64,000 nt of DNA from Acinetobacter pittii (GCF_034064985.1 NZ_CP139249.1:372001-436000); one strand, 5' to 3'. Counted from the stretch's first letter, positions 26,713 to 36,899 are shown. Made by a program: numbers and translations. Notes: a model not told the origin generated them from the letters alone.

Positions 26713-27837
26713 TCACTCTTTATCTGTTGAAGATTCATGATCAGAATCATAAATCATGGTGGTTTTTGGCATAGGTTCTGGTTCAATCGTTTCATGTAAC
26801 CATTCACGCCAAATTGCTAGCAAAATAGCCAAAATTACAGGACCAATAAATAGACCGACTAAACCGAAACTCGCAATACCACCTAATACGCCAAACATAA
26901 TTAATAAGAATGGAATTTTGGTGGCACCAGAAATCACAAGTGGACGAATGACATTATCTGAACTGCTGACAATGACTACGCCCCAAACAACCACGCCAAT
27001 TGCTTCCATGGTTTGTCCTTGAGAGAACAACCATAAGCCAACGCCTAAATAAGAAATTGGAGTACCAAATGGAATTAAAGCCAATAAGAAAGTAGCAATA
27101 GTAAGTACCATAGGGTTCGGTACACCCGCGACGAAGTAACTTAAACCAGCTAAAACAGCTTGAGCAATTGCAGTTAAACCCACACCATATACGACTGCAC
27201 GGGTTGTCTCAGAAATCGTATCAAGATAATGATGAATACGAGGACCAATCACCATTTCTAAAGCTTTACTCACCTGAGATAAAATCAGTTGCCCATCACG
27301 ATAGAAGAAAAATAGGCTAAATACCGCAAAGCCAAGTTTGACAATATTTTTACTAATTTCACCGAGAAGCACACGACCATAACTTAAATGGCTTTGTACC
27401 CAAGCTGCGATATTTTGAATCGTGCTATTAGGATCATTATTTAATTCATTGAGTGTGCGGGAAATTTCTTTTCCTATAAAAGGAAGATCCCGAATAAAAT
27501 CAGGAACGCTTAAATGGCCCGAAAAAACCTGACGTTGTAAATCAAAATATAAGTTACGCCCCTCATGCTGCAAAATAAAAATAGCGCACGTAAAAGGAAC
27601 ACCCACAACCAAAATGACCAGACTAATCATGAGTGTTGCATTTAAAGTATTACGGCTTTCTCCAAAAAAACGTTGAATTCTTAAATAAATAGGCCAAGTC
27701 ATATAAGCGATGATGGCAGCCCAAAGCACAGGAACAATAAAATATTTCAGGATATTAAATCCCAAAAAAATTAAAATAAAAAACAGCCCAAACAATAAAA
27801 CGCGCTGTAAATTAGGAGCGTATGGATGCACGAACAA
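26713..27837 (-). CDS. AI-2E family transporter (PerM/TqsA type)
   Basis: This 374-residue membrane protein has seven to eight helices and the family's central periplasmic/cytoplasmic loop (about 65-200). The segment GIASFGLVGLFIGPVILAILLAIWREW is the usual family C-terminal motif. Members export autoinducer-2 or act as Na+/H+ antiporters; the role here is open. The longest frame begins at TTG 27837 (ATT-rich upstream); GTG 27831 is an equally likely start. Confidence 0.82.
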   Translation of the reverse strand: MFVHPYAPNLQRVLLFGLFFILIFLGFNILKYFIVPVLWAAIIAYMTWPIYLRIQRFFGESRNTLNATLMISLVILVVGVPFTCAIFILQHEGRNLYFDLQRQVFSGHLSVPDFIRDLPFIGKEISRTLNELNNDPNSTIQNIAAWVQSHLSYGRVLLGEISKNIVKLGFAVFSLFFFYRDGQLILSQVSKALEMVIGPRIHHYLDTISETTRAVVYGVGLTAIAQAVLAGLSYFVAGVPNPMVLTIATFLLALIPFGTPISYLGVGLWLFSQGQTMEAIGVVVWGVVIVSSSDNVIRPLVISGATKIPFLLIMFGVLGGIASFGLVGLFIGPVILAILLAIWREWLHETIEPEPMPKTTMIYDSDHESSTDKE

Positions 27838-27954
27838 TATTTCTCTAATTTTCTACATAGAATAAAGTCATCTTAACTGAAAAATAACCTGAGGCAAATT
27901 TTAGGGCCCTAATGTAAAGAACCTTATACATTCAGTTTCAGTACTAAAATTTCT

Positions 27955-28599
27955 TTAAAACCACTCTGCTTTATCTTCAATTAACTTGTTTAGAACAGGT
28001 TGCCATTGATTTTGAATCGTAATAAAGTTTTTTTGTGGCTTATCAAAAATGCTTAAGCCTTGCATTGCTAAGCTACCATATGCAGTGCGTTCAGCAATCC
28101 ATGCAACAGGCTCCTGTTCAATTTTTTCAAAAAACTGTTGAATATCTTTTGAGCTGGCACTGTTTGGTTTTACGCGATTTGCAAGAAGTAAAATCTGAAC
28201 TTTGCCTTTACGAATACGCTTAATATCTTGTAAGTGCTTCAAAAAGCGACGAGTACTGTCTATATCAAAAAATGAAGGCTGAAGTGGAGTAATAATGGCA
28301 TGAGCTTCACTAATGAGCTGTTCAGCATGCTCACCTGAAAGAGCACCTGGCGCGTCAATAATTAAATAATCCAGATTTTTAGGCGCGTCACCAATTGATT
28401 TTTCATGACGCCAGTCGAGGCTTTGAATTGTTGCGACCGTGTTGGGCCGCTGTTTTAACCACTGTAAAGCCGATTTTTGATTATCTGAATCTGCTAATGC
28501 TACTTTATATCCTTTTTGTGCCAATGCTGTTGCCAACGTAATGGCTGTCATGGTTTTTCCGCATCCGCCCTTTTGATTTGCAATAAGTATCGTTTTCAT
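27955..28599 (-). CDS. Orphan ParA/MinD-like ATPase
   Basis: This 214-residue P-loop ATPase starts [16 protein letters not shown], a deviant Walker A (K10-T16) with the signature Lys10. Switch II is [16 protein letters not shown], and [14 protein letters not shown] follows the second strand. No ParB, parS or replication gene is nearby, so it is not obviously a partition system. Related stand-alone ParA proteins position cytoplasmic cargo or act in plasmid maintenance. ATG 28599 is chosen over an in-frame codon at 28623 since it begins the conserved strand. It is divergent from a resolvase-related gene. Confidence 0.85.
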   Translation of the reverse strand: MKTILIANQKGGCGKTMTAITLATALAQKGYKVALADSDNQKSALQWLKQRPNTVATIQSLDWRHEKSIGDAPKNLDYLIIDAPGALSGEHAEQLISEAHAIITPLQPSFFDIDSTRRFLKHLQDIKRIRKGKVQILLLANRVKPNSASSKDIQQFFEKIEQEPVAWIAERTAYGSLAMQGLSIFDKPQKNFITIQNQWQPVLNKLIEDKAEWF

Positions 28600-28757
28600 A
28601 AATCCAGTTATTTTCAGCAGCACATTTGTTTATGTTTTATACCTTAGCATCTTTTTGTGTGAAGGAGATGACCACATTTGACAAAAGTTTAAGCTGTTTC
28701 GTTATTTTAGATATGATTAGATCTGTAATCTTAATTCGCGCTTTTTAAGGAAAATTT

Positions 28758-29225
28758 ATGTCTGTATGGCTTGCCATGCTTATTGGTGCTGGTATTGGCA
28801 TCATTATCACTACTCTTATTTTATCAAATACACGTAATGGACGAATTAAGGCGGAATATGAGCAATATATTGCTGAACTTGAACTAGAGCATCAACAAGC
28901 GCTTACTCAAGCACAAAAGAGAAGTGTAAATACAAGTCGTGCGGTATTGAAAGGAAAAATGGCAGAACAATTTGCTCCGATTTTGCCTGAATTTCAGTAT
29001 TTACCAAGCGATGCAAAATTCATGGGCGATCCGGTGGACTATATTATTTTTGATAGATATACCGATTTTCGTGATGGCGATGGTACGGCAGAAGACATCA
29101 ATATTATTTTGCTCGATGTAAAAAGTGGTGGAGCTAGACTTACGAAAGGTCAACAGGCAATTGCTCAAGCTGTTCAACAAGGCAAGGTTCGTTTTGAAAC
29201 TTTGAGAATAGATTTCGAAGATTAA
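28758..29225 (+). CDS. Holliday-junction-resolvase-related endonuclease-fold protein (PF10107-like)
   Basis: This 155-residue protein has an N-terminal transmembrane helix (about 2-23), a short coiled coil rich in Glu, Leu and Gln, and a C-terminal PD-(D/E)XK-like core. The core shows DPVDYIIFDRY, ILLDVKSGGARLTKGQQAIAQAV and VRFETLRID. These fit the Endonuc_Holl (PF10107) family related to archaeal Hjc. The DVKSG stretch would be the catalytic D-xK. It could act on DNA near the membrane; function in bacteria is not established. Start ATG 28758 with AAGGAAAA upstream. Confidence 0.75.
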   Translation: MSVWLAMLIGAGIGIIITTLILSNTRNGRIKAEYEQYIAELELEHQQALTQAQKRSVNTSRAVLKGKMAEQFAPILPEFQYLPSDAKFMGDPVDYIIFDRYTDFRDGDGTAEDINIILLDVKSGGARLTKGQQAIAQAVQQGKVRFETLRIDFED

Positions 29226-29363
29226 CAAGCTGTTTATTCAGCACAAAAATAGACGAAATTGATCTGTATTGTTACTAAATTTCGATATTTTTTTCATCGC
29301 TTAAAGCTATTATAAATTGAAGATCTATTCACTTTGATCTAGCAATATTTGAGGTGTAACACG

Positions 29364-29927
29364 ATGAAAAAACAACGTTTGATGATGGGCTTACTCGCCG
29401 CGATTGGTATGAGTTCAACATTTGCATCGACCTCAAGTGAATATAATATTGCCAATGGTTTGAGCCCGATAGAAAAAGATCAATCTATTTCTGTATTACA
29501 ACCTTTTCAAGGCAATTTCAGAATCTTGGGTTCAAAAGTTTATCAAAATGATGAACAAGCTAAATTTTCTCCTATTGACTATGCCGTAAGTTGGGGATTG
29601 TTTGCACAGCCTGAAATCGCACGTCATATTTCAGTGAAACAATATGACCGTTATTTAAACTGGAAAATTCCTAAATTACCTGTTCCAGCAGAGCAAGCAA
29701 TGCAAATGGTGTCTAACATGCACATCATTCCTGCAAATCCTGAAATTGCTCAGCAGATTAATCAGGTTAAACGTGGTGATTTAGTTTATCTAAAGGGTGA
29801 CCTTGTCGAGATTAAGGACAAAAATTTAGTCTGGAAATCTTCACTTACGCCGACTGATACGGGTGATGGTGCATGTGAGTTATTCCGCGTTCAGGCAATT
29901 CATTGGGTTGAAAAGCAAAATATATAA
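29364..29927 (+). CDS. Exported protein of unknown function
   Basis: This 187-residue protein has a signal peptide (MKKQRLMMGLLAAIGMSSTFA) and no lipobox. Its body contains DYAVSWGLFAQPEIARHI, YLNWKIPKLPVP, MHIIPANPEIAQQI and WKSSLTPTDTGDGACELF. I recall this pattern (DYAxxWG, NMHxIPA, SSLTxxDTGxGACE) from conserved uncharacterised secreted proteins in proteobacteria. No enzyme motif is evident. The start is ATG 29364 with GAGG upstream; an upstream ATG at 29349 is in frame. A terminator follows. Confidence 0.75.
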   Translation: MKKQRLMMGLLAAIGMSSTFASTSSEYNIANGLSPIEKDQSISVLQPFQGNFRILGSKVYQNDEQAKFSPIDYAVSWGLFAQPEIARHISVKQYDRYLNWKIPKLPVPAEQAMQMVSNMHIIPANPEIAQQINQVKRGDLVYLKGDLVEIKDKNLVWKSSLTPTDTGDGACELFRVQAIHWVEKQNI

Positions 29928-29931
29928 TTTG

Positions 29932-29963
29932 AAAAAAGCCTTCATAAGTTTGAAGGCTTTTTT
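29932..29963. terminator. Bidirectional terminator
   Basis: The 13-bp repeat AAAAAAGCCTTCA / TGAAGGCTTTTTT has a 6-base loop between convergent genes. Confidence 0.92.
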
Positions 29964-29979
29964 ATAGGCACTAATTTGC

Positions 29980-30510
29980 TTATTTCTGTTGCGATGCTTT
30001 CCAATATTTTAATTGATTTTGCGCTTGTAAATAGTCGGCAAGATCATTGATCTGTTCATCTTTATTGGCTTGCTTATCACTCAAGTGTTTTTCTTGGTTT
30101 TCCCAATATTGATAAAATAGACCCTGAATGTAACGGCCTTGCTCAGTTTTTAGATCTAAATCTTTTAACATGGTTAGAGCAGAGCGCACATTATCGAGAG
30201 TACGCTGTTGCTCAAACTCTGTAGTGAGGGTTCCAGCTTCATGCATTTTTGCTAATTCACTTTCCATCTCGTCACTCATTTCTGTAAAGCGACGGTCATA
30301 ATCCTCTAACAGCGCAATATCGTGTGCATCATCAGCAGTGGCAGGGAAGGTCTTAACAGGTCTTTCATTCAGTTTTTCTAAAACCTGATCGGTAGATGAG
30401 GTGCTAGAAGGTTGCTCCGTCTTAGCAGGCTCATCCGCTTTTTTACAAGCAGTCAGAAATAGGCTAGAGCAAAGCAAAGACATTAATATGATTTGAGGTG
30501 TTTTCTTCAT
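29980..30510 (-). CDS. Putative lipoprotein, helical
   Basis: This 176-residue lipoprotein has lipobox LTAC (Cys22) followed by KKADEP and a Ser/Thr-rich linker. The mature part is predicted mostly helical and charged, for example DRRFTEMSDEMESELAKMHE. No domain is recognised. An upstream TTG at 30519 is in frame; ATG is chosen for the signal peptide. It lies 26 bases downstream of the methyltransferase gene and may share its transcript. Confidence 0.75.
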   Translation of the reverse strand: MKKTPQIILMSLLCSSLFLTACKKADEPAKTEQPSSTSSTDQVLEKLNERPVKTFPATADDAHDIALLEDYDRRFTEMSDEMESELAKMHEAGTLTTEFEQQRTLDNVRSALTMLKDLDLKTEQGRYIQGLFYQYWENQEKHLSDKQANKDEQINDLADYLQAQNQLKYWKASQQK

Positions 30511-30536
30511 AACTTTCAACCAAACCTATTCACTAA

Positions 30537-31325
30537 TTATTTAATGGGTAACGTACTTTTCTGAAAGTGATATGCATACGTAATATATGGAAAATCAATC
30601 TGATCTTGAGGACCTAATCCCGTAAAATCATAAACAATTTTTTCAAACTGTGCTTTGAGTTGTAATTGATCTTTTTCAGTCATTGCAGCAATAAAACTGG
30701 TAGAGAGTAAACGTTTACTCACGACTTGTTCGACAGAACCGTGTTGTGACTGTGTGAATGTTTGTAGGCTATCAAATACGAATAAATCTTGCTGTTCAAA
30801 TACGCGTTCCCACTTTTCACTATGATAACGAGGTGTGTCACCTTCAAGTGGAAGTAGGAAGTCAGCTAAAGCCTTGACCCAATCTGTACGTTCGTCGCGT
30901 TGATTCCAAACGAGCCCTAAATGTCCTTCTGGTTTTAATACTCTATGCATTTCTGTTAGGGTATCGAGGTTGTCAAACCAGTGAAAAGATTGCGCACAAA
31001 TAATGGCATCAACTATATGGTCTGCTACAGGAATTGAATGGCTAAAAGCCTGTAATGTTTTGATATCAGGATAAACTTGTTGGAGCTGCTGTAACATCTC
31101 GCCAATTGGCTCAACTGCAATAACATCTGCATGTGTTTGTTTTAAGTAGGGTAAGAATTTGCCAGTACCCGATCCAAGATCAATAACAGTATAGTTTTCC
31201 TGTATTTGTAGGCAATTTTGCAGCCAACTTACTATTTCTGCGGGATAATTAGGTCTAACTTGCTGATAAAGTTCAGCAGCTAAGCTGAAGCCTTTTTGAG
31301 CGGCAGGATGTAAGGATTGTGTCAT
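30537..31325 (-). CDS. Class I SAM-dependent methyltransferase
   Basis: This 262-residue protein belongs to the Methyltransf_11-type family. Motif I is VIDLGSGTGKFLPYL, motif II VIAVEPIGEMLQQLQ, and DAIICAQSFHWFDNLDTLTEMHRVLKPEG is motif post-II/III with the common SFHWF signature. Substrate unknown; similar proteins include trans-aconitate and small-molecule methyltransferases. It is divergent from the hydrolase-like gene at 31453. Confidence 0.85.
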   Translation of the reverse strand: MTQSLHPAAQKGFSLAAELYQQVRPNYPAEIVSWLQNCLQIQENYTVIDLGSGTGKFLPYLKQTHADVIAVEPIGEMLQQLQQVYPDIKTLQAFSHSIPVADHIVDAIICAQSFHWFDNLDTLTEMHRVLKPEGHLGLVWNQRDERTDWVKALADFLLPLEGDTPRYHSEKWERVFEQQDLFVFDSLQTFTQSQHGSVEQVVSKRLLSTSFIAAMTEKDQLQLKAQFEKIVYDFTGLGPQDQIDFPYITYAYHFQKSTLPIK

Positions 31326-31452
31326 ATTTTGCGCTTTTTAATCTGACTGGCATCTATAAAATAAGATACTCCGCAATCATAAATTGGCAAAACACCTATT
31401 TTGTTTCATTTTTGACGTTGTATGTGGGAGTAAATTTTCTTTCGGTGTGAGC

Positions 31453-32730
31453 ATGGATAAGCAAATTATTTTTGAAGACGAACACATTAGAGCCATTTTT
31501 TTACCAGGCGATTCTAATACATTAGTTCTCTCTTTTGGCGATTTGATTACCCGAGCGAGTGGCTTATCTATCAATGCTGAAAAGTCTCTAATTAAATACC
31601 AATATAATGTTATTGGGGTAATGCCAAAACAAAAATCATGGTTTCCTCAAGCAAGCATGATTGAGCTGGCAAAAGCAATTTCGCCTATTCTAAAAGGCTT
31701 TAAAAATATTGTGGGTTATGGCGGTTCAATGGGCGGCTATGCGGCAATCAAATATTCTAATTTATTGAATATGAACCGTGTGATTGCATTTGTGCCTCAA
31801 TATTCAATTGACCCAGAGCATGTTGAAGACCGACGCTACGCTGAGTTTTTTGATGCTATTGCAAATAAAGACATGCAGATTCAGCCGCAAGATGTCGACG
31901 CAGCGCGTGAATACGTTATTGTTTATGACCCATATTTTTCGATTGACCGCGAACATTACTTAAAAATAAAAGAGCTGTTACCAAGCTTACATACGATTCA
32001 TTTGCCATTTACTGGTCATGAAGCATTGTCTGTATTGGCTAGTTCAAGTTTATTACATGATTTTATTGAACATGATTTCGATGAAATCTATTTTTATCAG
32101 CAAGTTCGTAAGGTCAAAAAACAAAGTAAGTTTTACTTCCGTAATGTACTTGCGCATGTTCTTACTCATCATGATGACATGCTGTTAAAAATATTACGTC
32201 AAAATGATTTTCAGCTAGATGAACGTTATTTTGATAACCCACTTAAACAGGCTATTACACGTAGTCTGATAAAAACAAATCAAGCAACTGAGTTAGACTT
32301 TCAAAAGCTTGGTATTAAAGTGCTTCGAATTCAAGAAGATGCAAATTATAAAGAAGGCTTGCAGAATAGCTTTGGTTTAATTTTGGTATTCAACCTCATC
32401 AACTCAAAATTTGAAAGTTACACGGTAGACACTCTACTGGCAAATAAATCTTATTTGGTTCCAATTGTGGCTGAGCAAACTGGTGTAGTGCATATTGAAT
32501 TAAATAATGAAATTTATTTGTTAGCGATGAATGATCGTAAGGTTATTAAATTGTTCAAGAGTGAAGAGCCTTTATCATCTGATATGAGCCCATTTGTAAT
32601 CAAAAAATATTCCGACTGCTTTGCGATTAGCTATAAGCAACTGAATTTATCTTGTGATGAACAAGGGCTGTGTGAATTTACGGAAGGTTCAATTCAACCT
32701 ACAGAACAGTTGACTACCATCAGCTATTAA
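31453..32730 (+). CDS. Alpha/beta-hydrolase-like protein of unknown function
   Basis: This 425-residue cytoplasmic protein has an N-terminal hydrolase-like half with the nucleophile elbow GYGGSMGGYAA (about residues 91-101). A later IVYDPYFSID and a TGHEALSV could supply the acid and His of a triad. The C-terminal half, from about residue 215, has no recognised domain. An upstream in-frame ATG at 31384 adds 23 residues that look non-native; ATG 31453 starts MDKQIIFEDEH. It stands alone before an intrinsic terminator. Hydrolase activity is inferred, not shown. Confidence 0.65.
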   Translation: MDKQIIFEDEHIRAIFLPGDSNTLVLSFGDLITRASGLSINAEKSLIKYQYNVIGVMPKQKSWFPQASMIELAKAISPILKGFKNIVGYGGSMGGYAAIKYSNLLNMNRVIAFVPQYSIDPEHVEDRRYAEFFDAIANKDMQIQPQDVDAAREYVIVYDPYFSIDREHYLKIKELLPSLHTIHLPFTGHEALSVLASSSLLHDFIEHDFDEIYFYQQVRKVKKQSKFYFRNVLAHVLTHHDDMLLKILRQNDFQLDERYFDNPLKQAITRSLIKTNQATELDFQKLGIKVLRIQEDANYKEGLQNSFGLILVFNLINSKFESYTVDTLLANKSYLVPIVAEQTGVVHIELNNEIYLLAMNDRKVIKLFKSEEPLSSDMSPFVIKKYSDCFAISYKQLNLSCDEQGLCEFTEGSIQPTEQLTTISY

Positions 32731-32746
32731 AACTTTATAGTGTTTA

Positions 32747-32780
32747 AATAAAGCTCAGACCTTTAGGTTTGGGCTTTATT
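32747..32780 (+). terminator. Intrinsic terminator
   Basis: AATAAAGCTCAGACC / GGTTTGGGCTTTATT (two wobble pairs) with a TTTA loop is followed by a T-run. Confidence 0.82.
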
Positions 32781-33143
32781 TTTTGCTTAAAAAATATTTT
32801 TTTATAAACTTATTTGTATATTATTTTAAAATTCATTATTTAAATAAATAGTAGGTTTATTATATGGTGATCTACTGTATTTAAAGTAGGCATAACTAGT
32901 AATGTATATAAATATTATATTTAAAAATAAATGGGTTTTTCTAATATATAAATTATAGAAATAATGTAAGATTAATTAAAATACAGTTATAGCTACAAAA
33001 AAATATAACTAAATGTTTTTACTATATATTTTATTTTTACCTGAAGAGCTTGGTTAAAATAAGTTCACTATTCAAAGATAATTGCATATTTATTTTTTTC
33101 TCCTAAAATGATTTTTTACTAAATTGTCGTTACAGTTTTTTAT
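32781..33143. other. AT-rich intergenic region
   Basis: About 360 bases of very AT-rich sequence precede the amino-acid permease gene and should hold its promoter. I see no open frame, repeat or RNA gene here. Confidence 0.5.
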
Positions 33144-34577
33144 ATGCAATCATTAAATTATCGGAATAATGATGCATCGCAACATGGAAGTTCTGCACCT
33201 TTGAAACGAGCAATGAGTACTCGACATTTGGTGATGATCTCCCTTGGCGGTGCCATAGGTACAGGTCTTTTTTTAGGGTCTGGTGATGTAATTTCCCAAG
33301 CAGGCCCAATTGGCGCAATTATTTCTTATTTTTTGGGCGGTTTAATTGCCTATACCGTGATGTTATGCCTTGGTGAGCTTGCGGTTCATGTGCCGGAATC
33401 AGGTTCTTTTGGGGAATACGCTCGTCGTTATATTGGTCCAGGTACGGGCTATATGATTACTTGGCTCTATTGGTTAACTTGGACTGCAACTTTAGGAACT
33501 GAGTTTACCGCTGCGGCTTTACTGGTTCAGGAGTGGTTTCCATCTACCTCGGTATGGGCGTGGACTCTTTTTTTTGGCGCCTTGGTTTTCTTTCTTAATA
33601 TCAGTTCCACCCGCTTATTTGCCGAGTCTGAATTTTGGTTGGCGCTCGTCAAAGTTATCACCATTATCTGTTTTATTGGTTTAGGTTTACTGGCAATTTT
33701 TGGTTTTATTCCTTACCACGGACATGAAACAGCGCCATTATTTAGCAACCTAACGGCTCACGGTTGGTTTCCAAATGGTCTCTTCCCAATTTTTGCGACT
33801 ATGCTGATTGTTAACTTTGCTTTTTCTGGTACAGAATTAATTGGAGTGGCGGCGGGGGAAGCTGAAAATCCAGCACAGACAGTTCCTAAAGCAATCAACG
33901 CGGCTATTTGGCGACTATTAATTTTCTTTGTGGGTACAATTGTAGTGATTAGTTCATTACTACCGTATCAACTCGCAGGACTTAGCGCGAATGAAGTAAG
34001 TAATAGCCCTTTTGTGACGGTATTTAACTATATTGGTATTCCATATGCAGAAGATATTATCCGCTTTGTAATTATTACAGCTTTACTATCTGCTGCAAAT
34101 TCTGGTTTGTTTGCTGCTTCACGCATGATGTGGTCACTTTCGGCGAAAAATCAATTACCAAAAATATTTTCTAAATTAACTCCTTCTGGAACACCTATTG
34201 TTGCCATTACTGTAACTATGTTTGGTGCAATTCCGGGGTTGCTTTCAGAACAATTTGCACCAGAAACAATTTTTAAGAATTTGTTGGGTGTTGCAGCTTT
34301 TACAATGGTTGTGGTTTGGATTGCAATTTGTGTTTCACAATTTAACTTCCGTAGACAGTGGTATAAGTCAGGCAAAACAGCAAAAGACTTACGTTTCGCG
34401 GCGCCTCTTTTCCCTCTTACTCCAATTGTAGGTGGACTGTTCTGTATCGTTACTTGTATCAGTATGGTGTTTGATCCCTCTATGCAAGTTGGTTTTATCT
34501 GTTGCATTATTTTTATTCTTCTCTGTTATCTAAGTTATTTCATTTTTTATCGAAACAAAGATGAAGTGCAGAGCTAA
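33144..34577 (+). CDS. APC-family amino acid permease
   Basis: This 477-residue, twelve-helix permease has the amino-acid/polyamine/organocation signature MISLGGAIGTGLFLGSG near residue 31 and ELAVHVPESGSFGEYARRYIGP in the TM3 region. FAFSGTELIGVAAGEAENPAQTVPKAI follows mid-protein. The amino acid transporter (AAT) subgroup carries amino acids in by proton symport. Its place 1 kb upstream of gdhA-ast suggests arginine, ornithine or glutamate as cargo. No ribosome binding site precedes ATG 33144; Met24 is an alternative start. Confidence 0.85.
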   Translation: MQSLNYRNNDASQHGSSAPLKRAMSTRHLVMISLGGAIGTGLFLGSGDVISQAGPIGAIISYFLGGLIAYTVMLCLGELAVHVPESGSFGEYARRYIGPGTGYMITWLYWLTWTATLGTEFTAAALLVQEWFPSTSVWAWTLFFGALVFFLNISSTRLFAESEFWLALVKVITIICFIGLGLLAIFGFIPYHGHETAPLFSNLTAHGWFPNGLFPIFATMLIVNFAFSGTELIGVAAGEAENPAQTVPKAINAAIWRLLIFFVGTIVVISSLLPYQLAGLSANEVSNSPFVTVFNYIGIPYAEDIIRFVIITALLSAANSGLFAASRMMWSLSAKNQLPKIFSKLTPSGTPIVAITVTMFGAIPGLLSEQFAPETIFKNLLGVAAFTMVVVWIAICVSQFNFRRQWYKSGKTAKDLRFAAPLFPLTPIVGGLFCIVTCISMVFDPSMQVGFICCIIFILLCYLSYFIFYRNKDEVQS

Positions 34578-34607
34578 GTTTGTAAGCATACAGAAATGTA
34601 GTTTTAG

Positions 34608-34630
34608 AGGTCCCATATGGGGCCTTTTTT
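34608..34630 (+). terminator. Intrinsic terminator after permease
   Basis: AGGTCCC / GGGGCCT (one wobble) with an ATAT loop and TTTTTT lies 31 bases past the stop. Confidence 0.8.
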
Positions 34631-35610
34631 ATGGATGAGAAGAAACTCTAAAAGTAAAATTTATATATTTTTTTTAAAAATGTTTTTTTAATTTTAATCA
34701 TAGAAACAAATATTGTTTTATAAAATTACCATTTATCGGATTCTTATTAATATTTATTTATTATTAATATTTGATTAAGTCTATGTTTCATCTGATTATT
34801 TAATAATAAGAAATTTAGGGTTTTATGGAATATGAATTGGAAATGAATTTAATATGGATTTAATGTGAAGAACGCATAATTTTTTGATAAGTTTTTATGA
34901 GTATTTAATTTTTAAGTTATTGTTCTTTATAATTTAAATTTAATACATTTTTTTTATTTATGGATATTTATTTTCTATAAAAAATTTTTATTAAAGTTGA
35001 GGTTTTTTTAATATTTGTTGTTTTTTTATTATAACTATCATGGTGATTTGATTATTTTTTCTCTGCTTATTTATTTTAAAATGTTCTAAATGAGTACGCT
35101 CTATGCTATATTTGATGGAAGATTTTATAGCTATGTTCCGGTTTAATTTTAAGCGGTATCTGTAGAGATAATTAATCTGTAGCATTATTGAACAATGTTT
35201 ATTTTTAAAAAGACTAATGGAGGGATCTATCGATTAGTCAAAATAATTTTTATGGACACATGATTTTCTTATAAATCATCGTTCTTTTTAACTCCCAAAC
35301 GGTTATGTCATTTCTTTTATATTTATATTTCAGCCGACTGGATTAAGTGGGTTGTGGTTAAACTTTGCTTTTATAAAGATAGCTTTATAAACAGTAAGTT
35401 AAATGAAAGAAAGCTTGTAAAAGATATCGATATATAAAAGTAGATCATACTTTTAGTATCAACAAATGGAATTTAAAAAACCTAATGCTTTAGAAGAGCA
35501 GAAGGTTTAGTAAATAAACTAAGACTTTGTTATTGCAAGGTTTTGGTTGCTGAATAATAAAGACTACAGATTTATCAAATCTGAGTCTATGAAGGTATAT
35601 AGGAAAAAAG
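34631..35610. other. Long AT-rich gap upstream of gdhA
   Basis: Nearly 1 kb without a credible gene, strongly AT-rich, with many A- and T-runs. A small minus-strand frame at 34991-35185 lacks a ribosome binding site and is probably chance. The region likely holds the gdhA promoter and upstream activator or nucleoid-protein sites; no specific element can be defined. Confidence 0.45.
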
Positions 35611-36882
35611 ATGTCAGATCTTTCATACGTAAACGAACATAGCGATGCATGGCAAACTTACTTGGCACAAATTGACCGTGTTGCTCCGTACTTAGACCAC
35701 TTAGCTGAGTTTATCGATACATTAAAACGTCCAAAGCGTGCGCTTATTGTTGACGTGCCAATCGTAATGGATGACGGTTCTATTCAGCACTTTGAAGGCT
35801 ACCGTGTACAACACAACTTGTCTCGTGGTCCTGGTAAAGGTGGTGTACGTTACCATCCAAACGTTGATTTAAATGAAGTGATGGCGTTATCTGCATGGAT
35901 GACAATTAAAACTGCTGTTTTGAACTTGCCATTTGGCGGTGCAAAAGGTGGTATCCGTGTTGACCCACGTAAACTTTCAAATCGTGAATTAGAACGTTTA
36001 ACTCGCCGTTATACGACTGAAATCGGTCACATTATCGGGCCTCAAAAAGATATCCCAGCTCCAGACGTTGGTACGAATGCCAATATCATGGGTTGGATGA
36101 TGGATACTTATTCTACTAGCCAAGGTTACACAGTAACAGGTGTTGTAACGGGTAAACCAGTTCACTTAGGTGGTTCTTTAGGTCGTGTAAAAGCGACTGG
36201 TCGCGGTGTATTCGTTACAGGTCGTGAAGTAGCTGCAAAAATCAATTTACCAATTGAAGGTGCGAAAATCGCTATTCAAGGTTTTGGTAACGTAGGTAGT
36301 GAAGCAGCTTTCTTATTTGTTGAATCAAAAGCGAAAGTTACACACGTACAAGACCATACTGGCACCATTTTCAATGCTGATGGTATTGATCTTGAAGCAT
36401 TACGTGATCACGTAAATGCAAACCAAGGTGTTGGTGGTTTTGCTGGTGCTCAATCAATTGCTGACGAAGATTTCTGGACAGCTGAAGTTGACATTATTGT
36501 TCCTGCTGCATTGGAAGGCCAAATCACTGTTGAACGCGCCCAAAAACTTAAAGCTAAGTTGATTTTAGAAGGTGCAAACGGCCCGACTTATCCTAAAGCG
36601 GAAGACGTTTTAGTTGAGCGTGGCATTGTTGTCGTTCCTGACGTGGTATGTAACGCCGGCGGTGTAACTGTAAGTTACTTCGAATGGGTTCAAGACATGG
36701 CGAGCTACTTCTGGACTGAAGAAGAAATCAATGAGCGTTTAGATAAATTGATGGTTCAAGCTATGGATGACGTTTGGAATACAGCAAACAGCAACGCTTG
36801 TACTTTACGTACAGCAGCTTACATCTTGGCATGTGAGCGTATCTTAAAAGCTCGTAAAGAGCGCGGTATTTTCCCAGGCTAA
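35611..36882 (+). CDS. gdhA: Glutamate dehydrogenase (NAD-type)
   Basis: This 423-residue enzyme deaminates glutamate to 2-oxoglutarate. The catalytic segment [14 protein letters not shown] contains the conserved Lys, [14 protein letters not shown] follows, and the Rossmann motif [13 protein letters not shown] is at about 224-236. An acidic residue near the end of the second strand (VQDHTG) favours NAD over NADP, as in catabolic enzymes. It lies just before astCADBE, so it probably completes arginine breakdown. GGAAAAAAG precedes ATG. Confidence 0.93.
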   Translation: MSDLSYVNEHSDAWQTYLAQIDRVAPYLDHLAEFIDTLKRPKRALIVDVPIVMDDGSIQHFEGYRVQHNLSRGPGKGGVRYHPNVDLNEVMALSAWMTIKTAVLNLPFGGAKGGIRVDPRKLSNRELERLTRRYTTEIGHIIGPQKDIPAPDVGTNANIMGWMMDTYSTSQGYTVTGVVTGKPVHLGGSLGRVKATGRGVFVTGREVAAKINLPIEGAKIAIQGFGNVGSEAAFLFVESKAKVTHVQDHTGTIFNADGIDLEALRDHVNANQGVGGFAGAQSIADEDFWTAEVDIIVPAALEGQITVERAQKLKAKLILEGANGPTYPKAEDVLVERGIVVVPDVVCNAGGVTVSYFEWVQDMASYFWTEEEINERLDKLMVQAMDDVWNTANSNACTLRTAAYILACERILKARKERGIFPG

Positions 36883-36899
36883 TCTGCGGAAATTACATT

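Noticed and set aside
27955..28599. ParA as sign of an integrated plasmid or prophage
   Set aside because: No ParB, replication, integrase or direct-repeat evidence around it; neighbours are ordinary chromosomal genes.
34991..35185. Minus-strand frame in the AT-rich gap before gdhA
   Set aside because: Short, Lys/Ile/Asn-rich, no ribosome binding site; expected by chance in such sequence.
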